DNA of 8,181 bases, from contig SFEH01000101.1 of the NCBI GenBank assembly GCA_004557315.1, positions 1-8,181 on the forward strand, written 5' to 3'. Numbering within the stretch: the first letter of the stretch is position 1; every line of letters starts with the position of its first letter. Shown in pieces: positions 1 to 7,080 of this stretch. Origin of the DNA: Bacteroidales bacterium (lineage in GTDB: Bacteria; Bacteroidota; Bacteroidia; Bacteroidales; UBA3663). The notes below the pieces were generated by a model. The model saw only the letters and a program-made list of their open reading frames with translations, was not told where the DNA came from and did not search any database. Position numbers and translations under genes: made by a program.

Positions 1-1292
1 CCATAGACACTTTCCATCGACATAAGGTTCGGGTAGGTGCGCTGCCAGCCACGAGGCAATGTTCCGCCATGGAAATTGACAAGGAGCTTGCACTTCATGG
101 CATCTTCAAGGATGTCGATGTAGTAGTTCATCTGCTCTGATTTATCATCGCGGAAGAAGTCGATCTTTGTGCCCACAAAACCTTGTTCAGCCATCCACTT
201 GAATTCCTTCATGCGGTCTTCTGGCTTGTTCAGGCGATATTGAGGAGTCGGAGCACCATCGATCCAACCCGTCGTTGAGTTGTACCAAAGCATTGGCTTT
301 ATGCCATTCTCAACTGCATACTTGGCAACGCCCTCGATATTTCCACCTCTCATCACGTCCCATTCGGCATCGACAAGAGTGTAAGGCCAATGCATATCCT
401 TGGCAAGATCGACATATTGACAAAGAAGGCCATACTCCTGTGAGCCATGGTTATAAGCCCAATAGATCCACGACGAAACTCCTGGCACTATCCAGCTCGC
501 GTCATCAACCTTGCATGGCGAAGCAAGATCGGTGGCAAGGGTTGATTCAACAATATCGGCGAGCGAACCCGCAATGACTACTCGCCAGAGCGAGGTCCAT
601 TCACCCTCGGCATTGGCAACCATCTTCATCGAATCCTCGGCAAGAGCCAACTTGTAGTGGTCGCGTTCAGAATCGGAGTTGCGTAGATAAGACCCGCAAT
701 GGTCGCGAGTCATGTCGGTTTCGGTGATGAGGACAAACTGCTCGGGAGCAACCTCAACGAGCGAAGGATAACCCCACTCAAAAGGACGTCCGCCACGGGC
801 ACGGGCATTGGATGTGCCATCGGTGCTCAAAGCAAAGAACTGCTCATAGTTGCTGTCGTGAGCAAACTTTGGAATCCAGCGTCGTGCACCAGCAGGAATG
901 TCGAAAGCTGTGGCCTCGTCGATGAGCACCTCTCCTTCGAGGACATTTGGCAGGCGGTAGCGGAAAGCAAAGCCATCGCCATATTCACGAAGGTCGATCA
1001 TCAGATTCTCACCCTTGGCATTGGTCAATGTGAAGACATATTCCTGTGCCTCATTGTGGCAATGCAGGCGCTTGCCTGTCTTCATCACATAATCGTCGAT
1101 GACCAAGGCAGGACCTACAACCTTTACCGTAGCAGTCGAATCCCACGAACGAAGGTTTGTGGTAAGGCCGAAAGCATCGTGGCCGACTATCTCCTGACCT
1201 GCAAAGCTGATTTCAAGAGCCTTGGGCGTGTTGTTTGTGCAAGAGCTGAACATTGCAGCTCCACAAAATGCTAATGCAACAAAATACTTCAT
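1..1292 (-). CDS. GH97 family glycoside hydrolase (SusB-like), lipoprotein, 3' end outside window
   Basis: N-terminal 430 codons of an exo-acting alpha-glycosidase of family GH97, a Bacteroidota-rich family that includes alpha-glucosidases, alpha-galactosidases and beta-L-arabinopyranosidases. The start is the ATG at 1292-1290. Residues 1-17 form a hydrophobic signal ending in FSSC with Cys18, so it is probably a lipoprotein facing the periplasm or cell surface; Phe at -3 is not the usual lipobox residue. Residues ~25-270 match the GH97 N-terminal beta-sandwich. The TIM barrel begins near SSWIYW (273) and shows LVDAEWD (304-310), GTKIDFF (374-380), NFHGG (406-410) and RTYPN (418-422), then ESVYG at the edge. 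Asp378 lies in the KIDFF segment, where, as I recall, retaining members carry the nucleophile. By comparison with SusB the acid/base Glu should lie just past the window edge. The full protein would be about 640-720 residues, so the rest of the barrel and the C-terminal domain are missing. The substrate cannot be read from this part. It is transcribed divergently from the mutarotase gene. Confidence 0.92.
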   Translation of the reverse strand, partial: MKYFVALAFCGAAMFSSCTNNTPKALEISFAGQEIVGHDAFGLTTNLRSWDSTATVKVVGPALVIDDYVMKTGKRLHCHNEAQEYVFTLTNAKGENLMIDLREYGDGFAFRYRLPNVLEGEVLIDEATAFDIPAGARRWIPKFAHDSNYEQFFALSTDGTSNARARGGRPFEWGYPSLVEVAPEQFVLITETDMTRDHCGSYLRNSDSERDHYKLALAEDSMKMVANAEGEWTSLWRVVIAGSLADIVESTLATDLASPCKVDDASWIVPGVSSWIYWAYNHGSQEYGLLCQYVDLAKDMHWPYTLVDAEWDVMRGGNIEGVAKYAVENGIKPMLWYNSTTGWIDGAPTPQYRLNKPEDRMKEFKWMAEQGFVGTKIDFFRDDKSEQMNYYIDILEDAMKCKLLVNFHGGTLPRGWQRTYPNLMSMESVY

Positions 1293-1421
1293 TTATATAA
1301 AAATTGATATTAAAAATAATAAGGTCTTTGACTGATAGCCATCAAGCATTTGCCAAAGAGACACGACATTGATGCCGACATTTGCCTCTTGACAGATTGT
1401 TGTTTGGCATGTTTGATGATG

Positions 1422-1429
1422 CAAAGTTA
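1422..1429 (-). promoter_or_regulatory. Bacteroidota -7 promoter element for the GH97 gene
   Basis: Read on the minus strand the sequence is TAACTTTG, a perfect match to the Bacteroidota sigma-ABfr -7 consensus TAnnTTTG. I see no good -33 TTTG at the usual 19-21 bp spacing. The implied transcript start near 1414 gives a 5' leader of about 120 nt before the GH97 start codon. Confidence 0.6.
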
Positions 1430-1477
1430 TTGAATATTATCGACTGTGTATTGAAAAATTCCGTTTATATATTGGAC

Positions 1478-1508
1478 AATATCGTTTTTTCTATCGAAAA
1501 TCGATATT
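1478..1508. promoter_or_regulatory. Nested inverted repeats in the divergent control region (candidate operator)
   Basis: Two inverted repeats share the same right half. The inner one is TATCGA (1492-1497), AAA, TCGATA (1501-1506). The outer one is AATATCG (1478-1484) with CGATATT (1502-1508). They sit between the -7 elements of the divergent GH97 and mutarotase genes, just upstream of the mutarotase -7 box. This is a natural place for a shared regulator. Which protein binds is not visible. Confidence 0.45.
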
Positions 1509-1524
1509 TGAACTTAAAAATCAC

Positions 1525-1532
1525 TACCTTTG
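1525..1532 (+). promoter_or_regulatory. Bacteroidota -7 promoter element for the mutarotase gene
   Basis: TACCTTTG matches the TAnnTTTG consensus. A TTTG lies at 1507-1510, but only 14 bp upstream, closer than the usual ~20 bp. Transcription would begin near 1539-1540, leaving a leader of about 25 nt before the ATG at 1565. This position rules out the longer in-frame reading that would start at 1382. Confidence 0.65.
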
Positions 1533-1564
1533 CGAAAACAAAACAACATCTCAACTATTACTAT

Positions 1565-1942
1565 ATGGAAGGATTCAAGCAGAAACAATTTGGTGTTCCA
1601 ACCAAAAGATACGTCCAGACATTGGACTTGACCGATGACCCTGAACTCATCGCTCAATACCGCAAATGGCATTCAGAGGAGTATTCGTGGGCAGAAATAA
1701 GAGAAGGCATCAAGGAAGTGGGCATTCTCGAGATGGAGATCTACATTCTCGGCACGCGCTTGGTAATGATTGTCGATGCGCCACTCGATTTCGACTGGGA
1801 CAGTGCCATGGCACGTCTTGCCACACTCCCCCGTCAGGCAGAGTGGGAGAGCTTTGTTGCCAAATTCCAGGGCTGTAGCGCCAATGCCACGAGCGATGAG
1901 AAATGGAAGATGATGGACAGGATGTTCTTCCTTTACGACTGA
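1565..1942 (+). CDS. RhaM/DUF718-family sugar mutarotase, L-fucose-type subgroup
   Basis: A 125-residue cytoplasmic enzyme expected to speed interconversion of the alpha and beta anomers of a 6-deoxy-hexose, so that imported sugar matches the anomer used by the isomerase. It resembles the L-rhamnose mutarotase family (RhaM/YiiL, PF05336, dimeric alpha/beta barrel, about 105 residues) over its whole length. Tyr32 and His36 (YRKWH) align with Tyr18 and His22 of E. coli RhaM; His22 is the catalytic acid. RhaM Tyr41 is replaced by Met57 in the EMEIY segment. The LPRQAEW (88-94) and DEKWKMMDRMFFL (111-123) signatures are, from memory, those of the DUF718 branch seen with L-fucose catabolism rather than classical RhaM. 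The ATG at 1565 was chosen because it follows the promoter by about 25 nt and matches family length; an open frame extends back to 1382 but crosses the promoter. No rhamnose or fucose isomerase or kinase is in the window, and a terminator follows at once, so it is monocistronic. Family certain; exact sugar is inference. Confidence 0.87.
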   Translation: MEGFKQKQFGVPTKRYVQTLDLTDDPELIAQYRKWHSEEYSWAEIREGIKEVGILEMEIYILGTRLVMIVDAPLDFDWDSAMARLATLPRQAEWESFVAKFQGCSANATSDEKWKMMDRMFFLYD

Positions 1943-1962
1943 TTTTTATATTCTTGATTAGC

Positions 1963-1987
1963 AAAAGTCCTATATAATAGGATTTTT
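1963..1987 (+). terminator. Intrinsic terminator of the mutarotase gene
   Basis: TCCTAT (1968-1973) and ATAGGA (1977-1982) form a perfect stem with an ATA loop. The stem is extended by AAAAG upstream pairing with TTTTT downstream (one G-U pair), giving up to 11 pairs. The pure-AU lower stem would also work in the opposite direction. It begins 20 bases after the stop codon. Confidence 0.75.
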
Positions 1988-2032
1988 GAACAACTATTGT
2001 TAGCGAAAATAGGCAAATTCCAAAATTTAGCC

Positions 2033-2040
2033 TATCTTTG
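2033..2040 (+). promoter_or_regulatory. Bacteroidota -7 promoter element for gpmI
   Basis: TATCTTTG matches TAnnTTTG exactly. No clear TTTG is seen about 20 bp upstream. A start near 2047 gives a leader of about 55 nt that is AT-rich and lacks a Shine-Dalgarno sequence, as is usual in this phylum. Confidence 0.65.
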
Positions 2041-2101
2041 CAAGTTGAAAAACAATCCGTTTTCTATCTGGATTTTTTGAAATAATTTAATCATAAAGAA
2101 T

Positions 2102-3628
2102 ATGGCAAAGAAAGCTCTTTTGCTCATCCTCGATGGCTGGGGATGTGGCGACAAAACAAAGTCTGACGTAATCTCTTCTACCCCAACTCCTTATTGGGAT
2201 TCTCTCATTGCCAACTATCCTCACTCACAGCTCCGCACTGACGGCCTCAATGTAGGTTTGCCTGACGGACAGATGGGCAACTCTGAAGTTGGTCATATGA
2301 ACATTGGCGGTGGCCGTATCGTTTATCAGGATCTTGTAAAGATCAACATGGCTTGCGAGGACGGATCTATCGCAAAGAACAAGGAGATCGTTGGCGCATT
2401 CGAGAACGCAAAGAAGGGAGGCAGCATCCACTTCATGGGTCTTACTTCTACTGGTGGCGTTCACTCTTCACTTGCTCATCTTCTCAAGCTCGTTGACCTT
2501 GCAAAGGAATATGGACTTGAGGGTCGCACTTTCCTCCACTGCTTCATGGACGGCCGTGATACCGACCCACGTTCGGGCAAGGGCTTTATCGAGACAGTTG
2601 CCAACCATTGCAAGGAAGTTGGCTGCGGCGAGATCGCATCAATCACCGGACGCTTCTATGCAATGGATCGTGACAAGCGCTGGGATCGTATCAAGAAGGC
2701 TTACGACCAGCTCACAGCAGGTGTAGGCACACAGTATTCTTGCCCAGTTCAGGCAATGCAGGACAGCTACGATGCTGGTGTCACTGACGAATTTGTTGAG
2801 CCATGCGTGCTTGCAAAGGACGGCAAGGCTGTAGGTACAATCCAGCCAAACGACACTGTCATCTTCTTCAACTACCGCAACGACCGTGCAAAGGAAATCA
2901 CTTCTGTGCTCACTCAGGAGGATATGCCAGCTGAAGGCATGAAGACATTGCCTCTCTACTACTGCACAATGACTCCTTACGATGCAAAGTTCAAGGGCCT
3001 CCACATCCTCTTCCCTAAAGAGAATGTCGAGAACACTCTCGGCGAAATCGTCAGCAACGCAGGTAAGAAGCAGCTCCGTATAGCAGAGACAGAGAAGTAT
3101 GCTCACGTTACTTTCTTCTTCAATGGCGGACGCGAGGCAGAATACGAAGGCGAGGACCGCGTGCTTGTTCCTTCTCCAAAGGTTGCTACTTACGACCTTC
3201 AGCCAGAAATGAGCGCACTCATCGTCAAGGACAAGCTCGTTGAGGCTATCAAGACACAGAAGTACGACTTCATCGCTTGTAACTTCGCAAACGGAGATAT
3301 GGTTGGCCACACAGGTATCTATGCTGCCATCCAGAAGGCTGTCGAGACAATCGACATCTGCTGCCACGACGTATGCGAGGCTGCTAAGGAGAACGGCTAT
3401 GAGGTGATCATCATTGCTGACCACGGTAATGCCGACTTCGCAGTAAATGCCGATGGTACTCCAAACACAGCTCACTCGCTCAACCCAGTACCTTGTGTCT
3501 ATGTAACCGACAACAAGAATGCAAAGGTTGCCGATGGCAAGCTCTGTGACGTTGCTCCTACTATCCTCAGCATCATGGGCATCGCTCAGCCAGCTGAAAT
3601 GACTGGAAAGAACCTCATCACTCTCTAA
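2102..3628 (+). CDS. gpmI: 2,3-bisphosphoglycerate-independent phosphoglycerate mutase
   Basis: Cytoplasmic glycolysis/gluconeogenesis enzyme that interconverts 3- and 2-phosphoglycerate through a phosphoserine intermediate, using two Mn ions. At 508 residues it is full length for the iPGM family. It has the alkaline-phosphatase-like phosphatase half at both ends and the phosphotransferase domain inserted at roughly 75-310. All key residues are present and keep the spacing of the Geobacillus enzyme. Ser61 (GNSEVGHMNIG) is the phosphorylated serine; Asp11, Asp440 and His441 (ADHGNADF) join it at one metal; Asp399, His403 (NGDMVGHTG) and His458 (TAHSLNP) hold the other. Substrate-binding segments include His121, the GRD at 151-153, Arg184, Arg190, Arg259, Arg262 and Lys332. 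It has its own promoter and terminator, so it is a single-gene unit. Its regular codon use with many C-ending codons fits strong expression. It is a housekeeping gene not functionally tied to the glycosidases around it. Confidence 0.98.
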   Translation: MAKKALLLILDGWGCGDKTKSDVISSTPTPYWDSLIANYPHSQLRTDGLNVGLPDGQMGNSEVGHMNIGGGRIVYQDLVKINMACEDGSIAKNKEIVGAFENAKKGGSIHFMGLTSTGGVHSSLAHLLKLVDLAKEYGLEGRTFLHCFMDGRDTDPRSGKGFIETVANHCKEVGCGEIASITGRFYAMDRDKRWDRIKKAYDQLTAGVGTQYSCPVQAMQDSYDAGVTDEFVEPCVLAKDGKAVGTIQPNDTVIFFNYRNDRAKEITSVLTQEDMPAEGMKTLPLYYCTMTPYDAKFKGLHILFPKENVENTLGEIVSNAGKKQLRIAETEKYAHVTFFFNGGREAEYEGEDRVLVPSPKVATYDLQPEMSALIVKDKLVEAIKTQKYDFIACNFANGDMVGHTGIYAAIQKAVETIDICCHDVCEAAKENGYEVIIIADHGNADFAVNADGTPNTAHSLNPVPCVYVTDNKNAKVADGKLCDVAPTILSIMGIAQPAEMTGKNLITL

Positions 3629-3645
3629 TAAGGAGCCAAGATATT

Positions 3646-3680
3646 ATGCCGGGTGACCAATGACGGCATCCGGCATTTTC
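3646..3680 (+). terminator. Intrinsic terminator of gpmI, with an alternative stem
   Basis: ATGCCGG (3646-3652) pairs perfectly with CCGGCAT (3670-3676), followed by TTTTC. The loop contains a second copy of CGGCAT (3664-3669) that can pair with the same left arm instead, giving a shorter stem without a T run. The stem starts 17 bases after the stop codon. Confidence 0.7.
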
Positions 3681-3690
3681 TTTTCCAAAG

Positions 3691-3698
3691 TATATTTC
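3691..3698 (+). promoter_or_regulatory. Weak -7 element before the AraC-family gene
   Basis: TATATTTC differs from the TAnnTTTG consensus at the final base, and no -33 box is clear. It lies about 30 bases before the ATG, a normal leader length. It would fit low, regulator-level expression, but the match is weak. Confidence 0.3.
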
Positions 3699-3726
3699 TC
3701 CACTAATAAGGCACACTTCCTCAACC

Positions 3727-4602
3727 ATGAACAAGATCATAACCGAAATAACACCTCTTGAAAAAAAAGACTGTTTTTATCTCGTTGACCGAAATAAAGA
3801 GAGTTTCACATTTCCTCTCCACAAACACGAGGAGATAGAACTGAACTTCGTTGAGAATTGTTCGGGAGCTCGTCGTATAGTAGGCGATTCGATCGAGATC
3901 CTCGGACAATACGATCTTGCACTCATCGGCAGTAACCTTGAGCACGTATGGGAGCAGAATGTATGTCAGCATCAGAAAGTGCGCGAAATTACCATTCAGT
4001 TCGAGCCAAACCTCTTCGGCGATACTCTCTTGGGCAAGAGCCAGATGAATAGCATCCAGCAACTGCTCGAGAATGCCAAGAATGGCATTGCATTCAGCCT
4101 CTCTGCCATCATGCGCATCTATACACGTCTTGATGAGATTACCAAGACACAGCCAGGATTCTATCGTGTAATCAAGCTGCTTGAGATCCTCTACGAATTG
4201 TCGAACGATACCGAATACCGCAAATTGGCAAGCAGCTCATTTGCCAACGTACAGGTATCGACCGAAAGCCGACGTGTAAGGAAAGTCGAGGAATATATCG
4301 ACACCAACTTCAAGCAGGAAGTGAGACTTCAGACGCTTGCTGACCTTGCAGGCATGACATCGTCGGCCTTCAGCCGTTTCTTCAAGCTGCGCACAGGCAA
4401 GACCGTCCAGGAATACATCATCGATGTCCGCATCGGCCACGCAGCACGTGCCTTGGTCGATAGCTCAATGTCGATAGCCGAGATATGCATCGACTGCGGC
4501 TTCAACAACATCAGCAACTTCAACCGAATATTCAAGAAAAAGAAAGGATGCTCTCCTTCCCTTTTCCGCGACAACTACTTCAAAAAGAAGGTGATCGTCT
4601 GA
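3727..4602 (+). CDS. AraC-family transcriptional regulator with N-terminal cupin domain
   Basis: A 291-residue cytoplasmic DNA-binding regulator. Residues ~20-110 look like an AraC-type cupin sensor: the FPLHKHEEIELNFV segment (29-42) is the characteristic first strand with two histidines, followed by a GDSIEILGQYDLALI-type turn. Residues ~110-180 are a helical linker. The C-terminal ~100 residues are a double helix-turn-helix: the first around LQTLADLAGMTSSAFSRFFK (201-220), the second around SIAEICIDCGFNNISNFNRI (249-268), closing with the GCSPSLFRD signature (274-282). It has no signal peptide or membrane segment, so it is a one-component sensor for a small ligand, probably a sugar. It lies 183 bp upstream of the GH2 gene on the same strand, but a strong terminator and a separate promoter split them. 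The GH2 gene is therefore a possible target rather than an operon partner. The ligand is unknown. Confidence 0.95.
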   Translation: MNKIITEITPLEKKDCFYLVDRNKESFTFPLHKHEEIELNFVENCSGARRIVGDSIEILGQYDLALIGSNLEHVWEQNVCQHQKVREITIQFEPNLFGDTLLGKSQMNSIQQLLENAKNGIAFSLSAIMRIYTRLDEITKTQPGFYRVIKLLEILYELSNDTEYRKLASSSFANVQVSTESRRVRKVEEYIDTNFKQEVRLQTLADLAGMTSSAFSRFFKLRTGKTVQEYIIDVRIGHAARALVDSSMSIAEICIDCGFNNISNFNRIFKKKKGCSPSLFRDNYFKKKVIV

Positions 4603-4619
4603 TCTCCTTCTTTTTTTTT
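4582..4619 (+). terminator. Intrinsic terminator overlapping the 3' end of the AraC-family gene
   Basis: AAAAAGAAGG (4582-4591) pairs with CCTTCTTTTT (4606-4615). Inside, GATC (4593-4596) pairs with GATC (4601-4604) around a GTCT loop, with one T-T mismatch between the two helices. The result is 14 pairs followed by a run of T. The left arm is the final coding sequence and the stop codon sits at the top of the hairpin. Confidence 0.85.
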
Positions 4620-4658
4620 GACACTTCAAGTCGTATGATTGAAAAATGCATGACAAAT

Positions 4659-4690
4659 ATTGGAGATTTCCGAAAATTGTCGTAACTTTG
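4659..4690 (+). promoter_or_regulatory. Promoter of the GH2 gene
   Basis: ATTG (4659-4662, three of four matches to the TTTG -33 box), a 20-bp spacer, and TAACTTTG (4683-4690, perfect -7). This is the best-formed promoter in the left 7 kb. Initiation near 4697 leaves an untranslated leader of about 90 nt with no Shine-Dalgarno sequence. Confidence 0.7.
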
Positions 4691-4785
4691 CAGCGTGAGT
4701 AGTTGATTGCTCTATTGCTCTTACCACTTACCAATTTTCATCATCTACTATTTCCAGATTTCAAAACACAAAACCATTTGATATT

Positions 4786-7080
4786 ATGAAAAGATTATTT
4801 GCCGCTATAGGCCTATTGGGACTTGCTTGCATCCCATCAGCAGCTCAAAGCAAGATAACAAGTCTTGACTTCGGATGGAAGTTCATCGAACAGAATGTAA
4901 CGGATGGTCATCTCCCTGCGCTTGATGACTCAAAATGGCAGAGCGTGGATCTGCCTCACGATTGGGACATCTACCACTCTCCAAGCATTGATGGTCCAAC
5001 TGGAAATGGCGGCGGATTTTTCCCTGGTGGCACAGGGTGGTATCGCAAGCAGATAAAGGACACGGAACTGAAGGTCAACGATGGAGAAAGCCTCTGGCTG
5101 CACTTCGAGGGAGTGTATCAAAACTGCAAGGTGTTTGTCAACGGACAACAAGCTGGTCAGCATTTCTATGGCTATACACCGTTCAAGGTAGAAATCACCC
5201 CATTCGTTGCAAAGGGCATCAACACTATTGCCGTATTGGTCGATAATGCTCAGCAACCTAACTGCCGATGGTATAGCGGTTCGGGCATATATCGCCACGT
5301 ATGGCTTGAGACTTACAATGACAATAAGATGGATGACCCTCAGAAACTCTTTGTTCGCACTGTACAGATTTACGGAATGGCAGACGATGGAACTCGTGCC
5401 GACTCTGCTGTCGTGCGAGTTACTTATGACGGCAAGCTCGATGAGACTCGTATGCTTCGTAATGTCGAACTATGGTCACCTGCCAATCCGAAACTCTACG
5501 ACATCAAGGTGGGTGAACTGACCGTGAAGCATGGTGTGCGCACCTTCAGCTACGATGCCACGCGAGGATTCTTGCTCAACGGACAGCCTACGCTCATCAA
5601 TGGAGCATGCGTGCACCACGACGATGGCATTCTGGGCGCAATGGCATTCGATGCTGCCGAGATCCGCAAGGTGCGCCTGATGAAGGAGGCAGGGTTCAAT
5701 CTCATTCGTACTTCCCATAATCCTCAGACACGCGCCATGCTCGATGCGTGCGACAGCTTGGGCATGATGGTGGTCGATGAATCGTTCGACGGCTGGTATG
5801 CCGAGAAGAATCCTTTCGACTATCATCTCGCCATCGACTCTTGCCACCGCGAAGACCTGACAGCAATGGTTTTGCGCGACCGCAATCATCCATGCATCAT
5901 CTCATATAGCATTGGCAATGAAGTAATTGAGCGCAAGGAAATCAGAGTAATCCATACTGCCCAGAAGTTCAAGGATGTCATCACTGCTCTCGACAATACT
6001 CGCCCCGTCACCGAAGCACTCTGTGCCTGGGACAGCGATTGGGAGATCTATGACCCTCATGCAGCCGTGCTCGACATCGTTGGCTACAATTACATGATGC
6101 ATAAGGCAGAAAGCGACCATGAGCGTTGTCCCGAACGTGTGATGTGGCAGACCGAGAGCTATCCTCGCGATGCTTTTGCCAACTGGAAACACACCGTTGA
6201 CCGGCCATATATCATAGGCGATATGGTATGGACAGGACTCGACTACCTTGGCGAATCGGCCATCGGTCTGTTCCATTATGAAGGTGAGCCTCGCGATGAA
6301 CATTGGCAAGCCACTCACTTCCCATACCATGGCGCATATTGTGGCGATGTAGATCTGGTTGGCTGGCGCAAGCCTATCTCTCACTATCGCGACTTGCTCT
6401 GGAACACAGAAGAAGGCGCTTCGGACATTTATCTTGCTGTGCGCGAGCCCGACTATTATACCAATGGACATGTTACTGAAACCATGTGGTCGGTTTGGCC
6501 GACATGGGAATCATGGAACTGGCCAGGATGGGAAGGCAAGGATATCGAAGCCGAGATATATACCAAAGCTCCTAAAGTCCGACTCTATCTCAACGACAAG
6601 ATTGTAGCCGAGAAGGATGTCAATATCGGCACTCAATACAAGGCCATCATCAAACTGCCCTATCAGCCTGGAGTGCTCAAGGCCGTGTCTGTCGATGCCA
6701 ATGGCAAGGAATTGTCTGAAAGCACACTCCGCACCAGTGGCAAGCCTGCAAGCCTCCGCTTGACTGCCGACCGCCACCGCATTCTAGCCGATGGTCAGGA
6801 TCTCGCATACATCAAAGTCGAGGTAGTGGATCATGATGGCAACCTCGTGCCCGATGCAGCAATTCCTGTCAGCGTGAAGGTAGCTGGCAAAGCAACTCTG
6901 CTCGCAGCAGCCAGTGCCAATCTCAAGGACATTGAACCAAAGACCTCTCCGAATGTGACTACCTACAAAGGTCAGGCACTGATTGTGGTGCGAAGTGGCA
7001 GGAAAGCTGGCAAAGCCAATATTTCTGTTCGGTCGTCAGCCATCGATGGCATTGGCACAATGACTTTGAGGGTCGAGTAG
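4786..7080 (+). CDS. Secreted GH2 family beta-glycosidase (beta-galactosidase-like)
   Basis: A 764-residue exported retaining exo-beta-glycosidase of family GH2, probably periplasmic. Residues 1-20 are a Sec signal peptide with likely cleavage after PSAA. Next are the sugar-binding jelly roll (~24-180; WRFNGE-like FGWKF, LPHDWD, GGTGWYRK and WYSGSGIYRHVW at 162-173), a short immunoglobulin-like sandwich (~180-258), and the TIM barrel (~261-560). The barrel carries RTSHNP (308-313), acid/base Glu379 in SIGNEVIE and nucleophile Glu457 in QTES. The C-terminus has a DUF4982-like beta domain (~565-645, LYLND motif) and an Ig-like domain (~654-764, RLTADRHRILADGQD). This architecture is common in Bacteroidota GH2 enzymes, which include beta-galactosidases, beta-glucuronidases and others, so substrate is not fixed by sequence alone. 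It is monocistronic, with its own promoter. The AraC regulator upstream could control it. It is preceded by no SusC/SusD genes. Confidence 0.95.
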   Translation: MKRLFAAIGLLGLACIPSAAQSKITSLDFGWKFIEQNVTDGHLPALDDSKWQSVDLPHDWDIYHSPSIDGPTGNGGGFFPGGTGWYRKQIKDTELKVNDGESLWLHFEGVYQNCKVFVNGQQAGQHFYGYTPFKVEITPFVAKGINTIAVLVDNAQQPNCRWYSGSGIYRHVWLETYNDNKMDDPQKLFVRTVQIYGMADDGTRADSAVVRVTYDGKLDETRMLRNVELWSPANPKLYDIKVGELTVKHGVRTFSYDATRGFLLNGQPTLINGACVHHDDGILGAMAFDAAEIRKVRLMKEAGFNLIRTSHNPQTRAMLDACDSLGMMVVDESFDGWYAEKNPFDYHLAIDSCHREDLTAMVLRDRNHPCIISYSIGNEVIERKEIRVIHTAQKFKDVITALDNTRPVTEALCAWDSDWEIYDPHAAVLDIVGYNYMMHKAESDHERCPERVMWQTESYPRDAFANWKHTVDRPYIIGDMVWTGLDYLGESAIGLFHYEGEPRDEHWQATHFPYHGAYCGDVDLVGWRKPISHYRDLLWNTEEGASDIYLAVREPDYYTNGHVTETMWSVWPTWESWNWPGWEGKDIEAEIYTKAPKVRLYLNDKIVAEKDVNIGTQYKAIIKLPYQPGVLKAVSVDANGKELSESTLRTSGKPASLRLTADRHRILADGQDLAYIKVEVVDHDGNLVPDAAIPVSVKVAGKATLLAAASANLKDIEPKTSPNVTTYKGQALIVVRSGRKAGKANISVRSSAIDGIGTMTLRVE

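Noticed and set aside
699..1274. 191-codon plus-strand ORF opposite the GH97 gene
   Set aside because: Lies wholly antisense to a gene with clear GH97 motifs; its product has no recognisable features.
1382..1564. Upstream in-frame extension of the mutarotase gene to an ATG at 1382
   Set aside because: It crosses the promoter and inverted repeats, is AT-rich and adds 61 residues absent from the family.
2639..3475. 278-codon minus-strand ORF opposite gpmI
   Set aside because: Antisense shadow of a highly conserved gene with biased codons, which tends to leave the opposite strand free of stops.
5902..6471. 189-codon minus-strand ORF opposite the GH2 gene
   Set aside because: Antisense to the catalytic barrel; no promoter, start context or domain.
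1..7080. A complete polysaccharide utilisation locus
   Set aside because: No SusC/SusD pair, sigma/anti-sigma or hybrid two-component system is present in the window, and gpmI interrupts the glycosidase genes.
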